In this document: one piece after another, positions 1 to 8,776 of the stretch
Layout of the letters: each line of letters starts with the position of its first letter
Position numbering within the stretch: position 1 is the stretch's first letter
NCBI GenBank assembly: GCA_965205155.1
Contig: OZ242033.1
Span: 248,001-312,000, forward strand
Direction: 5' to 3'
DNA from: Aldehydirespirator sp965205155
GTDB lineage: Bacteria; Actinomycetota; Acidimicrobiia; Acidimicrobiales; Aldehydirespiratoraceae
DNA length: 64,000 nt
Translations under genes and position numbers: made by a program
The notes under the pieces: generated by a model
Told to the model about the DNA's origin: nothing
The model's database searches: none
What the model saw: only the letters and a program-made list of their open reading frames with translations

Positions 1-208
1 TGATCAGTAGGTGTGGATTCGGCAGCAGCCGACCTGCTCCAGCGAGCCGGCCCAGCGCGCGGTCGGCGTCCGAGAGCAGCATTATGGTGCTGGGTTGCAG
101 GCCAAGGGACTTCGGCAGGGGTTCGGGGTGATATGCCCAGTAGCCGTGTGGTCCAGGCGTTTTGACGGCTCGGCCGAAGTCTGGAGCATCAAACTTCTTT
201 GGATCCAT
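1..208 (-). CDS. Fic/DOC-family protein, N-terminal fragment cut by the window edge
   Basis: Reading the minus strand from an ATG at 208 gives 69 residues that run off the left edge. The segment GYWAYHPEPLPKSLGL followed by LSDADRALGRLAG and LLPNPHLLI matches the N-terminal helical region that precedes the catalytic domain in Fic proteins, which transfer AMP or other nucleotide moieties to target hydroxyls. The catalytic HPFxxGNGR loop would lie outside the window, so activity cannot be judged. An AAGG stretch three bases before the ATG is a possible ribosome-binding site. The gene is divergent from the SDR gene at 356 across an unusually AT-rich gap containing a perfect inverted repeat. The family call rests on pattern recall of the N-terminal region only. 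Confidence 0.75.
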   Translation of the reverse strand, partial: MDPKKFDAPDFGRAVKTPGPHGYWAYHPEPLPKSLGLQPSTIMLLSDADRALGRLAGAGRLLPNPHLLI

Positions 209-240
209 GACCTTATGATACAAAGAAAAGGCCGATTTCT

Positions 241-264
241 TTGGGTTAAATGATCGTAACCCAA
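241..264. promoter_or_regulatory. Perfect 8-bp inverted repeat, candidate operator
   Basis: TTGGGTTA at 241-248 and TAACCCAA at 257-264 form a perfect dyad with an 8-base spacer in the divergent gap between the Fic-family gene (start 208) and the SDR gene (start 356). The surrounding 180-290 stretch is clearly richer in A and T than the flanking genes. The spacing fits a dimeric repressor site better than a terminator because no transcript ends here. The cognate regulator is not in the window. Confidence 0.5.
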
Positions 265-355
265 TGAACTTTGGACTCGTGCAGCAAAACGCCGTTCGAT
301 CATCGTCCCCCGCCGACTCGGGCCGAGCCAGACCCGGCCGCTAGCTTCCGCCATC

Positions 356-1126
356 GTGGATCTAGGCTTGGCCGGGCGGCGGGCGATCGTGTTCGGCTCC
401 ACCGCGGGACTGGGGCAGGCCACCGCGGAGACCCTCGCGGCCGAGGGCGCCTTGGTGGCCGTCTCAGGGCGCCGGGCCGAGCTGGCCGCCGAGATCGCGG
501 CGTCGCTGCCCGGTGCAGTGGCCGTCACGGGCGATCTGACCGTCGACGGCGAGCCTGCCCGCATGGTGGACGAGGCCGCGTCGCTGCTCGGCGGCCTCGA
601 CATCTGCGTGGTCAATACCGGCGGCGGACCCCCGGGAGGCATAACGGAGGTGTCGGCGGCCGACGAGGTGGCCGCCTACGAGCGGATGCTGAAGCCCGCG
701 CTGGCGGTCACGAGGGCCGCGATCCCACACTTGTGTGCCGGAGGCGGCGGGCGCTTGGTGTACATCACCGCCCGGTCGGTCGTGGAGGCGTCGCCCGAGT
801 TGGCCCTGTCGGGGGTGTTCCGCAGCGGGGTGTCGGCCGCGGCCCGCTCACTGGCCATCGAGCTAGCGCCCGAGGTGCTGGTGAACGTGGTAGTGCCCGG
901 CCAGTTCGGCACCGGGGCGCTGGCCCGCTCGCAGGAGGCCCGGGCTGCGGCCGAGGGCACCACGGCCGAGGCGGTGCGGGAACGCCACCGGGCGTCGATA
1001 CCGCTGGGCCGGTTCGGCCGGGCTGAGGAGCTGGCCGATGTGGTGACGTTCCTGTGCAGCGCCCGGGCCAGCTTCGTCACCGGATCGGTGGTGCGCGTCG
1101 ACGGCGGCGCAGTGATCGGCTACTGA
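356..1126 (+). CDS. SDR-family protein with an atypical active site
   Basis: The 256-residue product has the classical short-chain dehydrogenase layout: a nucleotide-binding GSTAGLG loop at residues 14-20, a DLT motif near 60, VVNTGG near 85 in place of NNAG, and a C-terminal VTGSVVRVDGG segment. The usual catalytic YxxxK is not visible; the aligned stretch reads ELALSGVFRSG. It resembles the SDR subgroup annotated as 3-oxoacyl-ACP-reductase-like, in which this region is often LALSNxxR. The start is GTG at 356; a TAGCTT hexamer at 342-347 ends eight bases before it and no Shine-Dalgarno sequence is present, suggesting leaderless translation. The stop codon merges with the first bases of an interspersed repeat. 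Substrate unknown. Confidence 0.85.
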   Translation: MDLGLAGRRAIVFGSTAGLGQATAETLAAEGALVAVSGRRAELAAEIAASLPGAVAVTGDLTVDGEPARMVDEAASLLGGLDICVVNTGGGPPGGITEVSAADEVAAYERMLKPALAVTRAAIPHLCAGGGGRLVYITARSVVEASPELALSGVFRSGVSAAARSLAIELAPEVLVNVVVPGQFGTGALARSQEARAAAEGTTAEAVRERHRASIPLGRFGRAEELADVVTFLCSARASFVTGSVVRVDGGAVIGY

Positions 1127-1222
1127 GGCCGAGCGATCTAAGCGCGTCCGGTGGACCTGGCGAGTTTCTTGAGCGAGGCCCATGGGCCTGAGCGGCTCGT
1201 GAGCGCAGCGAACAGGAGCGGG
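1124..1222 (+). repeat. Interspersed repeat, copy 1
   Basis: The element begins with GAGGCCGAGCG fused to the TGA stop of the preceding SDR gene and ends in the shared core (GGGCCTGAGCGGCTCGTGAG, then CGCAGCGAACAGGAGCGGGG), here with a few substitutions relative to other copies. It has the same orientation as the upstream gene. The rest of the 1127-1363 gap shows no other gene. Confidence 0.75.
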
Positions 1223-1363
1223 GAACCTTGTGGCGTTGTGCGGTTCAACGGTGAGGGCTGGAGAGCGTTACAGCCGGCCCGTGGTATCACTCCTCAAGCG
1301 CTCCGAGGCTCTAGGTATAGATGCCCGCCCGACCCTTAGGGGGTCAGCGCCCTCGGAGTAGCC

Positions 1364-1903
1364 TTGAGCACCATGTCCCTGCGCGACACGCTTGAGAGGA
1401 TTCGCTCAAGTCCGCCTCCGAGCAACGAGGAAACCTCGAAGTTCCGGATCTTGGCGCCGATCCTGGCCGAGCTGGAATGGGATCCAGCTGGCAAAGAGGT
1501 CCTCTGGGAGTATCCGGTTGGCGGCAAGAAGAGCGGAGGCAAAGCGGACATTGCACTGACAGCTGACGGCTCCATCCGAGCGATCGTCGAAGCCAAGGCA
1601 CCTGGCGCCGACCTGAAGCAGCACATCGAGCAGGTCCTGAACTATGCGTTCTACGAAGGTGTGGACATCTGCGTCCTCACCGACGGTCTGACGTGGTGGC
1701 TATACCTCCCGCGAGAGCAGGGCCTGCCTCCGAAGCGTCGATTTGCGGTTCTGCGCCTGGACAAGGATCCCGTCGTTAGGCAAACGCCGTCCGGGTTCTA
1801 TGTGGACGTGAACCTGAATGCGCAGGATGTCAAGAAGCGCGCTGTGCGATTGCTGAAGGCGCTCGGACATAGCGAGTCGGACCTCGTGTACCTGTACGGG
1901 TAG
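1364..1903 (+). CDS. Type I restriction HsdR N-terminal-domain-like nuclease-fold protein
   Basis: A 179-residue protein resembling the HSDR_N domain found at the front of type I restriction motor subunits but here standing alone. The PD-(D/E)xK-like signature is D62 in KADIAL followed by E76 and K78 in IVEAK; the following NYAFYEG...CVLTDGLTWWLY segment is typical of the fold. There is no helicase domain and no hsdM or hsdS gene next to it. The TTG at 1364 is preceded by GGAG with a five-base spacer and is preferred; an ATG three codons later at 1373 is the alternative. It lies seven bases before the oxidoreductase gene and may be cotranscribed with it. Function as a nuclease is inferred from the residues only. 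Confidence 0.75.
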   Translation: MSTMSLRDTLERIRSSPPPSNEETSKFRILAPILAELEWDPAGKEVLWEYPVGGKKSGGKADIALTADGSIRAIVEAKAPGADLKQHIEQVLNYAFYEGVDICVLTDGLTWWLYLPREQGLPPKRRFAVLRLDKDPVVRQTPSGFYVDVNLNAQDVKKRAVRLLKALGHSESDLVYLYG

Positions 1904-1909
1904 GGACTC

Positions 1910-4900
1910 GTGGTTGCAACTGACGCGTTGCCGCAAGCCGAGGACTTCGATCTTGATCAGAAGTTCACGCTGGAACGGGGGCGAGTGCTGCTGACCGGGG
2001 TCCAGGCGGTGGTGCGCCTGCCCATCGACCAGCACAGGGCGGACGCGGCCCGGGGCCTCAACACGGCCACCTTCATCTCCGGCTACCAGGGCTCGCCGCT
2101 GGGCACGGTCGACCTGACCATCGAGCGCAACATGGCCCTGCTCGACGCCCACGACGTGGTGTGGGTGCCGGGCGTGAACGAGGAGCTGGCCGCCACCGCG
2201 GTGTGGGGCAGCCAGGAGCCGCTGCTCGGACCCCTCGACCGCCACGACGGCGTGGTGGGCATGTGGTACGGCAAGGGCCCGGGCGTGGACCGCTGCGGCG
2301 ACGTGTTCAAGCACGGCAACTTCAAGGGCACCGCGCCCAACGGCGGGGTTCTGGTGCTGGCCGGGGACGACCCGATGGCAAAGTCGTCGACCCTGCCCAC
2401 CCAGGTCGAGCCCGCCTTCTACGACGCCCAGATCCCCATCCTCTACCCCGGCTCGATACAGGAGGTCATCGACCTCGGCCTGCACGGCATCGCGCTCTCC
2501 CGGTACTCGGGCCTGTGGGTCGCGTTCAAGGTGGTCACCACCATCGCCGACGGGTTCGGCATCGCCGAGGTCGCCCCCGACCGGGTCGTCCCGGTCCACC
2601 CCCAGCTCGAGATCGACGGCAGGCCCTGGCGCCACGAGCAACGACCCGGCCTGGTGACGCCGATGAGCCTCGAACAGGAGAAGGACATCGCCTACGGGCG
2701 CATCGACGCGGCGGTGGCCTACGCCGCGGCCAACGGCCTCAACGAGATCAGCGGCGCCACCGGAGCGGCCCGCCTCGGCATCGCGGCCGCGGGACGGACA
2801 TTCGCCGAACTGCGCCAAGCCCTCGCCGACCTGGGCCTCGACGACGACGACCTGCGCCGCTTCGGAATCCGCCTGCTGCGGCTGGGCATGGTCTGGCCCA
2901 TGGAGCCCGGCATCGTGGGCCGCTTCGCCCGGGGCCTCGACGAGATCCTGGTGCTGGACGAGAAGCGGGCCTTCATCGAACTGCTCGTGAAGGACATTCT
3001 CTACGGCCGGGCCGGCGCACCCCGGGTGGTGGGCAAGACAGACGAGCTCGGCCGGCGGCTCGTGCCCGCCGACGGCGAGCTGACAGCCGACCGGATCGCG
3101 GCCGCAGTGGCCGACCGGTTCCGCTCGGGCGTGCTCGGCGGCGAGTTGGGAGCACTGCCGGTGGCGGTCGAGGCCCGGGTGGCGCTCATCGAGGCGGCCT
3201 CGAAGGCCGGAGCCGCGGAGGTGGCCCGATCGCCGTACTGGTGCAGCGGCTGCCCCCACAACCGCTCCACCGCGGTGCCCGACGGCTCGTTCGCGGCGGC
3301 CGGCGTGGGCTGCCACGCCATGGCCCTCTGGATAGACGAGCGGGCCGGGGTCGTTCACCAGATGGGCGGCGAGGGAGCCACCTGGATCGGCCGGGCACCG
3401 TTCACCGGCCGGGCCCACATGTTCCAGAACGTCGGCGACGGCACGTTCTTCCACTCGGCCAGCCTGGCGGTGCGGGCCGCGGTGGCCGCCGGCATCGACA
3501 TCACCTACAAGATCCTCTACAACGGCGCAGTAGCCATGACCGGGGGCCAGGACGTGGCCGGGGCCATCGGCGTGCCCGAGTTGACCCAGTCGATGGCCGC
3601 CGAGGGCGTCACCCGCATCATCGTGTGCAGCGACGACCCGGACCGCCACACCGGCGGCGGGCCGCTGGCCACCGGAGCCGAGGTCTGGGGCCGCGACCGG
3701 CTCGACGAGGCGCAGCTCCTGCTGCGGGACACGCCCGGCGTGACCGTGCTCATCTACGACCAGCAGTGCGCGGCCGAGAAGCGCCGGGAGCGCAAGCGGG
3801 GCCTGCGCCCCACGCCGACCAGGCGCATCTTCATCAACGAGGCGGTGTGCGAGGGATGCGGCGACTGCGGGGCCAAGAGCCACTGCCTGTCGGTGCAGCC
3901 GGTCGACACCGAGCTGGGCACCAAGACCCGCATACACCAGTCGTCGTGCAACTTCGACTACACCTGCATCGAGGGCGACTGCCCGTCGTTCATCCGGGTC
4001 AAGACCCGGGCAGCCAAGTCCCGGCCGGCCGGGGCCAAGGCACCGGCGGCCGGCGCGGTCCGGAACGTGCGGGCCCAGCCTCCCGCCGACATCGCGGAGC
4101 CGGACCGGCCCGTGCCCGGCCCCGACGGGTACGCGGTGTTCATGGCCGGCGTGGGCGGCACCGGCGTGGTGACCGTCAGCCAGGTGCTGGCCACCGCGGC
4201 CCTTATGGACGGCCTCGACATCCTGGGCCTCGACCAGACCGGCCTCAGCCAGAAGGGCGGGCCCGTCGTGTCGCACCTGCGCTTCTTCGCCGGCGAGGCC
4301 TCCGGCGCCAACCTGATCGGCGCGGGCGACGCCGACTGCTACCTGGGCCTGGACCTGCTGGTGGCGGCCGACCCCAAGAACCTGACCAGGGCCGACCCCG
4401 AACGCACGCTGGCGGTGGTGTCGACCAGCAAGCTGCCCACCGGCGACATGGTCGCCCACGTCGACGAGACCTATCCCGAGATCGACGGCATGCTGGCGAC
4501 CATCGACGGCGCCACCCGGGCCGGCGCCGGCATCCGCCTCGACGCCGACCGGATGGCCGACGCGCTGCTGGGCACGGCCATGCCCGCCAACGTGCTCGCC
4601 CTCGGGGCCGCCTACCAGGCCGGCGGGATCCCGGTGTCGGCCGCTTCCATCGAGCGGGCCATCGAGTTGAACGGGGTCGCGGTCAAGGCCAACATCGCCG
4701 CCTTCCGGTGGGGGCGGGTGTACGTGCGCGAGGGCGCCGACGGCCTGGTGAGCCTGGCCGGGGTGGCGCCCGCGGCCACATCGCCGGATGAGTCTGCGTC
4801 CGGGCCCGGCATGGGCCCGGACGCGGTCCCGGCCAGGGCGAAGGTCACAGCCAAGTCGCTGGTCCAGAAGTCGGGGCTGGCCCAGGTGAACAGCGAGGCA

Positions 4901-5557
4901 GGCACGGCTCTGGCCGAGCTGGTGGAGCGGCGGGCGGCCGACCTGGTCGACTACCAGTCGACGGCCCTCGCCGCCGCGTACGTGGACTTCGTGGACGCGG
5001 CATCGGCCCGGGAGCGCGAGGTGATGGGCGACCGGACCGAGCTGGCCGAAGCGGTGGCCCGCTACCTCTACAAGCTGACCGCCTACAAGGACGAGTACGA
5101 GGTGGCCAGGCTGCACCTGCGCCCCGGCGTGCAAGACGCCATGCGCGACGCGGTGGGCGACCACGCCGGCTACCGCATCCTGCTCCATCCGCCGGTGCTG
5201 CGGGCCCTGGGGCTCAAGCGCAAGATCTCCCTGGGACCCTTCCAGCAGCCGGCCCTGGGGCTGTTGAAGGCCATGCGCCGGTTGCGGGGCACGCCCCTCG
5301 ACCTGTTCGGCCACGCCAAGGTCCGCCGGATCGAACGGGAGTTGATTGTCGAGTACCGGACCCTCATGGAGGCCGAACTGGACGGCCTTACGCCCGAGAG
5401 ATACGAGCGAGCGGTGAAACTGGCCGGCCTCCCCGACGTGATCCGGGGCTACGAGGACGTGAAGCTGGCCGGCGTCGAGCGCTTCCACCAGCAGGCAAGG
5501 AGCATCCTCAGCCCCGACGCCCGACCGGTGGCGCTCACGAGCAAGCCGGCGAACTAG
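1910..5557 (+). CDS. Fused indolepyruvate:ferredoxin oxidoreductase (alpha-beta-gamma in one chain)
   Basis: This 1,215-residue enzyme belongs to the family that oxidatively decarboxylates aryl or branched 2-oxoacids to acyl-CoA, passing electrons to ferredoxin. The order seen is: pyrimidine/core domains from residue 1, WCSGCPHN near 443, a thiamine-diphosphate region with GDGTFFHS and NGAVAMTGGQD near 510-550, a cysteine-rich [4Fe-4S] segment CEGCGDCG...C...CNFDYTCIEGDC near 648-690, and a gamma-type domain opening with GVGGTGVVTVSQ near 746. Length matches the fused single-polypeptide family. GTG start with an AGGG stretch five bases upstream. It is followed eleven bases later by an MFS carrier, so export or import of an acid is a plausible partner role. 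The exact substrate cannot be told. Confidence 0.93.
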   Translation: MVATDALPQAEDFDLDQKFTLERGRVLLTGVQAVVRLPIDQHRADAARGLNTATFISGYQGSPLGTVDLTIERNMALLDAHDVVWVPGVNEELAATAVWGSQEPLLGPLDRHDGVVGMWYGKGPGVDRCGDVFKHGNFKGTAPNGGVLVLAGDDPMAKSSTLPTQVEPAFYDAQIPILYPGSIQEVIDLGLHGIALSRYSGLWVAFKVVTTIADGFGIAEVAPDRVVPVHPQLEIDGRPWRHEQRPGLVTPMSLEQEKDIAYGRIDAAVAYAAANGLNEISGATGAARLGIAAAGRTFAELRQALADLGLDDDDLRRFGIRLLRLGMVWPMEPGIVGRFARGLDEILVLDEKRAFIELLVKDILYGRAGAPRVVGKTDELGRRLVPADGELTADRIAAAVADRFRSGVLGGELGALPVAVEARVALIEAASKAGAAEVARSPYWCSGCPHNRSTAVPDGSFAAAGVGCHAMALWIDERAGVVHQMGGEGATWIGRAPFTGRAHMFQNVGDGTFFHSASLAVRAAVAAGIDITYKILYNGAVAMTGGQDVAGAIGVPELTQSMAAEGVTRIIVCSDDPDRHTGGGPLATGAEVWGRDRLDEAQLLLRDTPGVTVLIYDQQCAAEKRRERKRGLRPTPTRRIFINEAVCEGCGDCGAKSHCLSVQPVDTELGTKTRIHQSSCNFDYTCIEGDCPSFIRVKTRAAKSRPAGAKAPAAGAVRNVRAQPPADIAEPDRPVPGPDGYAVFMAGVGGTGVVTVSQVLATAALMDGLDILGLDQTGLSQKGGPVVSHLRFFAGEASGANLIGAGDADCYLGLDLLVAADPKNLTRADPERTLAVVSTSKLPTGDMVAHVDETYPEIDGMLATIDGATRAGAGIRLDADRMADALLGTAMPANVLALGAAYQAGGIPVSAASIERAIELNGVAVKANIAAFRWGRVYVREGADGLVSLAGVAPAATSPDESASGPGMGPDAVPARAKVTAKSLVQKSGLAQVNSEAGTALAELVERRAADLVDYQSTALAAAYVDFVDAASAREREVMGDRTELAEAVARYLYKLTAYKDEYEVARLHLRPGVQDAMRDAVGDHAGYRILLHPPVLRALGLKRKISLGPFQQPALGLLKAMRRLRGTPLDLFGHAKVRRIERELIVEYRTLMEAELDGLTPERYERAVKLAGLPDVIRGYEDVKLAGVERFHQQARSILSPDARPVALTSKPAN

Positions 5558-5567
5558 CGCGGCGACC

Positions 5568-6797
5568 GTGGCAGACGCTGCACCGGCCGCGCCCGCCGCG
5601 CTGCCCCAGAATCCCGGCGCGGTCCCGGTGCGGGCCGTGGCCGCTTCCATCGCCTGCCTCACCGCCAGCGTCATGCCGGGGTTCCTGGCCGGCGCGCTGG
5701 GCAGCGACATCAAGGACGAGTTCGCCATCGGCGACACCGGCCTGGGGATGACGCTGGCCGCGACCTACCTGATCTCCGGTGTGGCGTCGATACACGCCGG
5801 CGAGTTGTCCGACCGGATGGGCGCCCGCCGCAGCCTGCTGCTGTCGATGTGGGTGACGGTGGCGGGCTACCTGGCCGTGGCCGCACTGGCCCGGTCGTTC
5901 CCGACGTTCCTGATATCGATGGCCGTGGCCGGCGCGGGCCTGACCCTGGCCGGGCCCGCGGCCAAGGTGCTGGTGGCCCAGCACGTGTCGACCGGGCGCC
6001 ACGGCGTCGCCTTCGCGGTGCACATGTCGGCCATCCCGCTGGCCCCGCTGCTGGCCGGTCTGACCGTCCCGCTGGTGGGCGGCACATCAGGCTGGCGCTG
6101 GGCATTCGTCGGCGGGGCGGTGCTGGCGGTGGTGGGGATACTGATGCTCCCGGCCGAGATGCGGGCACCGGAACCCCCGGCGGCAAGAGAGCCGGCTGCG
6201 CCGGGTCGCTTCGCCCATGTCCGGCTGGCGCCGCTGTTCGCGTTCGGCGCGTCGGCCACCCTGGCGTCCTCGGCGGTGTTCAGCGCGGCGGCGTTCTTCG
6301 TGGTCAACAGCGAGTCGGCCGGCATCTCGGAGGACTCTGCCGGGCTGCTGCTGTCGGCGACCAGCGCGGGGGTGATCGTCGCCCGCATCCTGCTGGGGGT
6401 GATGGCCGACCGGGGCCGCACCGGAGACATCCTCACGGTGGCGGTGCTGCTGGTCGCCAGCGCGGGCGGCTACGCGCTGATGGCGGCCGACATCCCGTGG
6501 CTGTACGCGCTGGGAGGCCAGATCGCCATCATCCTGGGATGGTCATGGCCGGGCCTGATGGTGCTGGCCCTGGTGCGCATGAACCTCCACGCGCCCGGCC
6601 TGGCCAGCTCGTTCGCGGTGGGCGGCCTGAACCTCGGCGCGGTGGTGGGTCCGGCCGCCTTCGGCGCGATCAGCGACGCGGCGTCGTCGTCGGTGGCGCT
6701 GGTCGTTGCGGCAGTGTGGACCTTCGCTGCCGCCAGCCTCTGCCTCCTGGGCCGCCTGATCCAGCAACGGTCGGCGGCCCACAACCCGGCTGCCTGA
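5568..6797 (+). CDS. MFS transporter
   Basis: A 409-residue membrane protein with about twelve hydrophobic segments, a Gly/Ala-rich pattern and the loop SDRMGARRS near residue 85 typical of the major facilitator superfamily between helices 2 and 3. It belongs to the nitrate/organic-anion-like MFS proteins frequent in actinobacteria, but the substrate is not evident. GTG start ten bases after the oxidoreductase stop, so it is probably in the same operon. After its stop comes a short gap carrying a GTATAC site before the ABC operon. Confidence 0.88.
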   Translation: MADAAPAAPAALPQNPGAVPVRAVAASIACLTASVMPGFLAGALGSDIKDEFAIGDTGLGMTLAATYLISGVASIHAGELSDRMGARRSLLLSMWVTVAGYLAVAALARSFPTFLISMAVAGAGLTLAGPAAKVLVAQHVSTGRHGVAFAVHMSAIPLAPLLAGLTVPLVGGTSGWRWAFVGGAVLAVVGILMLPAEMRAPEPPAAREPAAPGRFAHVRLAPLFAFGASATLASSAVFSAAAFFVVNSESAGISEDSAGLLLSATSAGVIVARILLGVMADRGRTGDILTVAVLLVASAGGYALMAADIPWLYALGGQIAIILGWSWPGLMVLALVRMNLHAPGLASSFAVGGLNLGAVVGPAAFGAISDAASSSVALVVAAVWTFAAASLCLLGRLIQQRSAAHNPAA

Positions 6798-6823
6798 TTC
6801 GGAGGGACTCGCAGGACCGGGTA

Positions 6824-6833
6824 CGGTATACAG
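6824..6833. promoter_or_regulatory. GTATAC palindromic site upstream of the ABC operon
   Basis: CGGTATACAG lies 49 bases before the preferred TTG start of the first permease. A 16-base stretch beginning at this site is identical to the one at 16792 upstream of the ketopantoate-reductase-like gene, well beyond the six-base core. Candidate operator of the regulon described in the findings; its TATACA could alternatively serve as a -10 element. Confidence 0.55.
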
Positions 6834-6881
6834 CGCGGCCCGGCACCCGGGCCCATTGTGGCCCGGACGGGAGGGAGCGCG

Positions 6882-7802
6882 TTGCTTCGGTGGCTCGCCA
6901 AGCGCATCATCGCCGCCGCGCTGGTGGTGTTCGTCGTCACCTCCCTGGTATTCGTTGTCACCCACATCTTCACCGACCCGGCCACCGTGTCGCTTCCCCT
7001 GGAGGCCACCGAGGAGCACCGGGCCGACCGCCGGGCCGTGCTCGGCCTGGACCGGCCTCTCAGCGTCCAGTACTGGGACTTCATCTCGGGCCTGGTGGTC
7101 GGTGATCTGGGCGAGTCGTTCTGGCAGAGCCAGCCCGCGTCGAAGCTCGTGCTGGAGCGCCTGCCGGCCACCCTCAAGCTGGTGGCCGGGGCGACCGTGG
7201 TCACGGTGCTGCTGGCCGCGCCCATGGGGATGCTGGCCGCGTGGTGGGAGCGCCGCTTCGCCGACCACGCCGTGCTCGGCTTCTCGATGGCGGCCATCAG
7301 CGCGCCGCCGTTCTGGATCGGCTACCTGCTCATCATCGTCTTCGCGGTGCAGCTCGGGTGGGTTCCGACGTTCGGCTCGCGAGGGTTCGTCTCGCTGATC
7401 CTGCCGTCGTTCGCGATAGGTCTCGCCAGCGCGGGCCGCCTCGCGCAGATGACCCGGCGCGGCATCGTGGAGGAACTGCGCAAGCCCTACGCGGTCACCG
7501 CGCTGTCGAGGGGCTTCTCGCGGTCCTACACGATCGTTCACCACACCTTCCGCAACGTGGCCACGGGCTTCGTGACCATGACCGGTTGGGAGCTGACCCG
7601 CATGTTCACCGGCTACACAGTGGTGATCGAGGTGGTGTTCGCCTGGCCCGGGGTGGGCCGCCTCGCCATCCACGCCATCGACAACCGCGACCTCATCCTG
7701 GTGCAGGCCGCGGTGGTGGTGCTGGCCACGCTGGTAGTGACCACCAACCTGCTGGTGGACATCGCTCGCCGGATGATCGACCCCCGGGTGGATCTGACAT
7801 GA
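6882..7802 (+). CDS. ABC transporter permease, DppB/OppB type
   Basis: A 306-residue inner-membrane permease of the peptide/nickel class. It starts with a short basic segment and hydrophobic helix (LRWLAKRIIAAALVV), has the extended loop after helix 1 characteristic of DppB proteins, and carries the EAA-type loop RRGIVEELRKPYAVTALSRG near residue 195. TTG at 6882 is preferred because GAGGGA sits five bases upstream and the N-terminus then matches the family; an in-frame GTG at 6858 would add eight residues. Its stop overlaps the next permease start (ATGA), the first of four overlaps in this operon. Confidence 0.9.
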   Translation: MLRWLAKRIIAAALVVFVVTSLVFVVTHIFTDPATVSLPLEATEEHRADRRAVLGLDRPLSVQYWDFISGLVVGDLGESFWQSQPASKLVLERLPATLKLVAGATVVTVLLAAPMGMLAAWWERRFADHAVLGFSMAAISAPPFWIGYLLIIVFAVQLGWVPTFGSRGFVSLILPSFAIGLASAGRLAQMTRRGIVEELRKPYAVTALSRGFSRSYTIVHHTFRNVATGFVTMTGWELTRMFTGYTVVIEVVFAWPGVGRLAIHAIDNRDLILVQAAVVVLATLVVTTNLLVDIARRMIDPRVDLT

Positions 7803-8776
7803 CCGCCACCGAGAGCCCGGCAGGAACGGGCGCCGGCGCGCCGGGACCGAACCCAGACGCCGGCGGGAGCGATGCCGCGCCGCCCGAGAGCGTCACCGTC
7901 CTGGCCGACCTGCGCTCGCATCTTCGCAAGTCCAAGGCAGGCATCTCGGGCATCATCGTCTGCTCGCTGTTCGCGCTGGTGGCCATCGTCGGACCGTGGC
8001 TGCCGTTCCTGCCCGACCCGGCCAAGCAGAGCCTGCCCGACAAGCTCACGCCCCCGGTGGGCTGGGGCGGCACCTGGGCCCACCCACTCGGCACCGACCA
8101 ACTCGGGCGCGACATCCTGGCCCGGCTCATCGACGGCGCCCGCATCTCGCTGCTGGTGAGCGTGGTCGCGGTCATCATCGCGGCCATCCTCGGCACCGCC
8201 CTCGGCCTGATCGCGGGCTACATCGGCGGCAGGATCGACACCCTCATCATCTCGGCCGCCGACGTGCAGATGGCCTTCCCGGGGGTGCTGGCCGGCCTGA
8301 TCCTGGTGGCCGCATTCGGGCCCAGCGTCTGGCTGGTCATCATCGTCATCGCCATCTCGAGCTGGATGGTGTTCACCAGGGTCGGCCGCGGCCTGGTGTT
8401 CACCCTCAAGACCTCGCTGTTCGTCGAGGCGTCGGAACTGTCCGGCGCATCGTCGAGACGGGTCATGTGGCGCCACCTGCTGCCCAACCTGGTCAGCTCC
8501 CTGATCACGCTGAGCGTGCTGGAGCTGGCCGCGGCCATCCTGTCGGAGTCGGCGTTCGCCTTCCTCGGCTTCGGTGTGCAGCCGCCCCGCTCGTCGTGGG
8601 GGCTGATGATCCAGCAGGGCCGGAACTACATCACCGACGGATGGTGGATCGTCACCTTCGCGGGCCTGGCCATCTCCATCGTGGTGCTGGGCGTCAACCT
8701 GCTGTCGCTGTGGCTGCAGTCCTTCAACGATGTGGCCGAGCGCGAGCAGATAATCCTGGAGAGGCCGGGCGCGTGA
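7799..8776 (+). CDS. ABC transporter permease, DppC/OppC type
   Basis: A 325-residue permease paired with the DppB-type protein. A roughly 35-residue Ala/Gly/Pro-rich cytoplasmic N-terminus precedes the first membrane helix; the segment HPLGTDQLGRDILARLIDGA near residue 100 is the signature of DppC proteins, and the EAA-type loop EASELSGASSRRVMWRHLLP follows near 215. ATG at 7799 overlaps the preceding stop, indicating translational coupling. The pair would form the membrane channel of a peptide- or opine-type importer. Confidence 0.9.
   Translation: MTATESPAGTGAGAPGPNPDAGGSDAAPPESVTVLADLRSHLRKSKAGISGIIVCSLFALVAIVGPWLPFLPDPAKQSLPDKLTPPVGWGGTWAHPLGTDQLGRDILARLIDGARISLLVSVVAVIIAAILGTALGLIAGYIGGRIDTLIISAADVQMAFPGVLAGLILVAAFGPSVWLVIIVIAISSWMVFTRVGRGLVFTLKTSLFVEASELSGASSRRVMWRHLLPNLVSSLITLSVLELAAAILSESAFAFLGFGVQPPRSSWGLMIQQGRNYITDGWWIVTFAGLAISIVVLGVNLLSLWLQSFNDVAEREQIILERPGA

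Noticed and set aside
1700..5737. A 1,345-codon open frame on the minus strand
   Set aside because: It is antisense to the indolepyruvate oxidoreductase gene, is Gly/His/Arg-rich without recognisable domains, and exists only because GC-rich third positions remove stops on the opposite strand.
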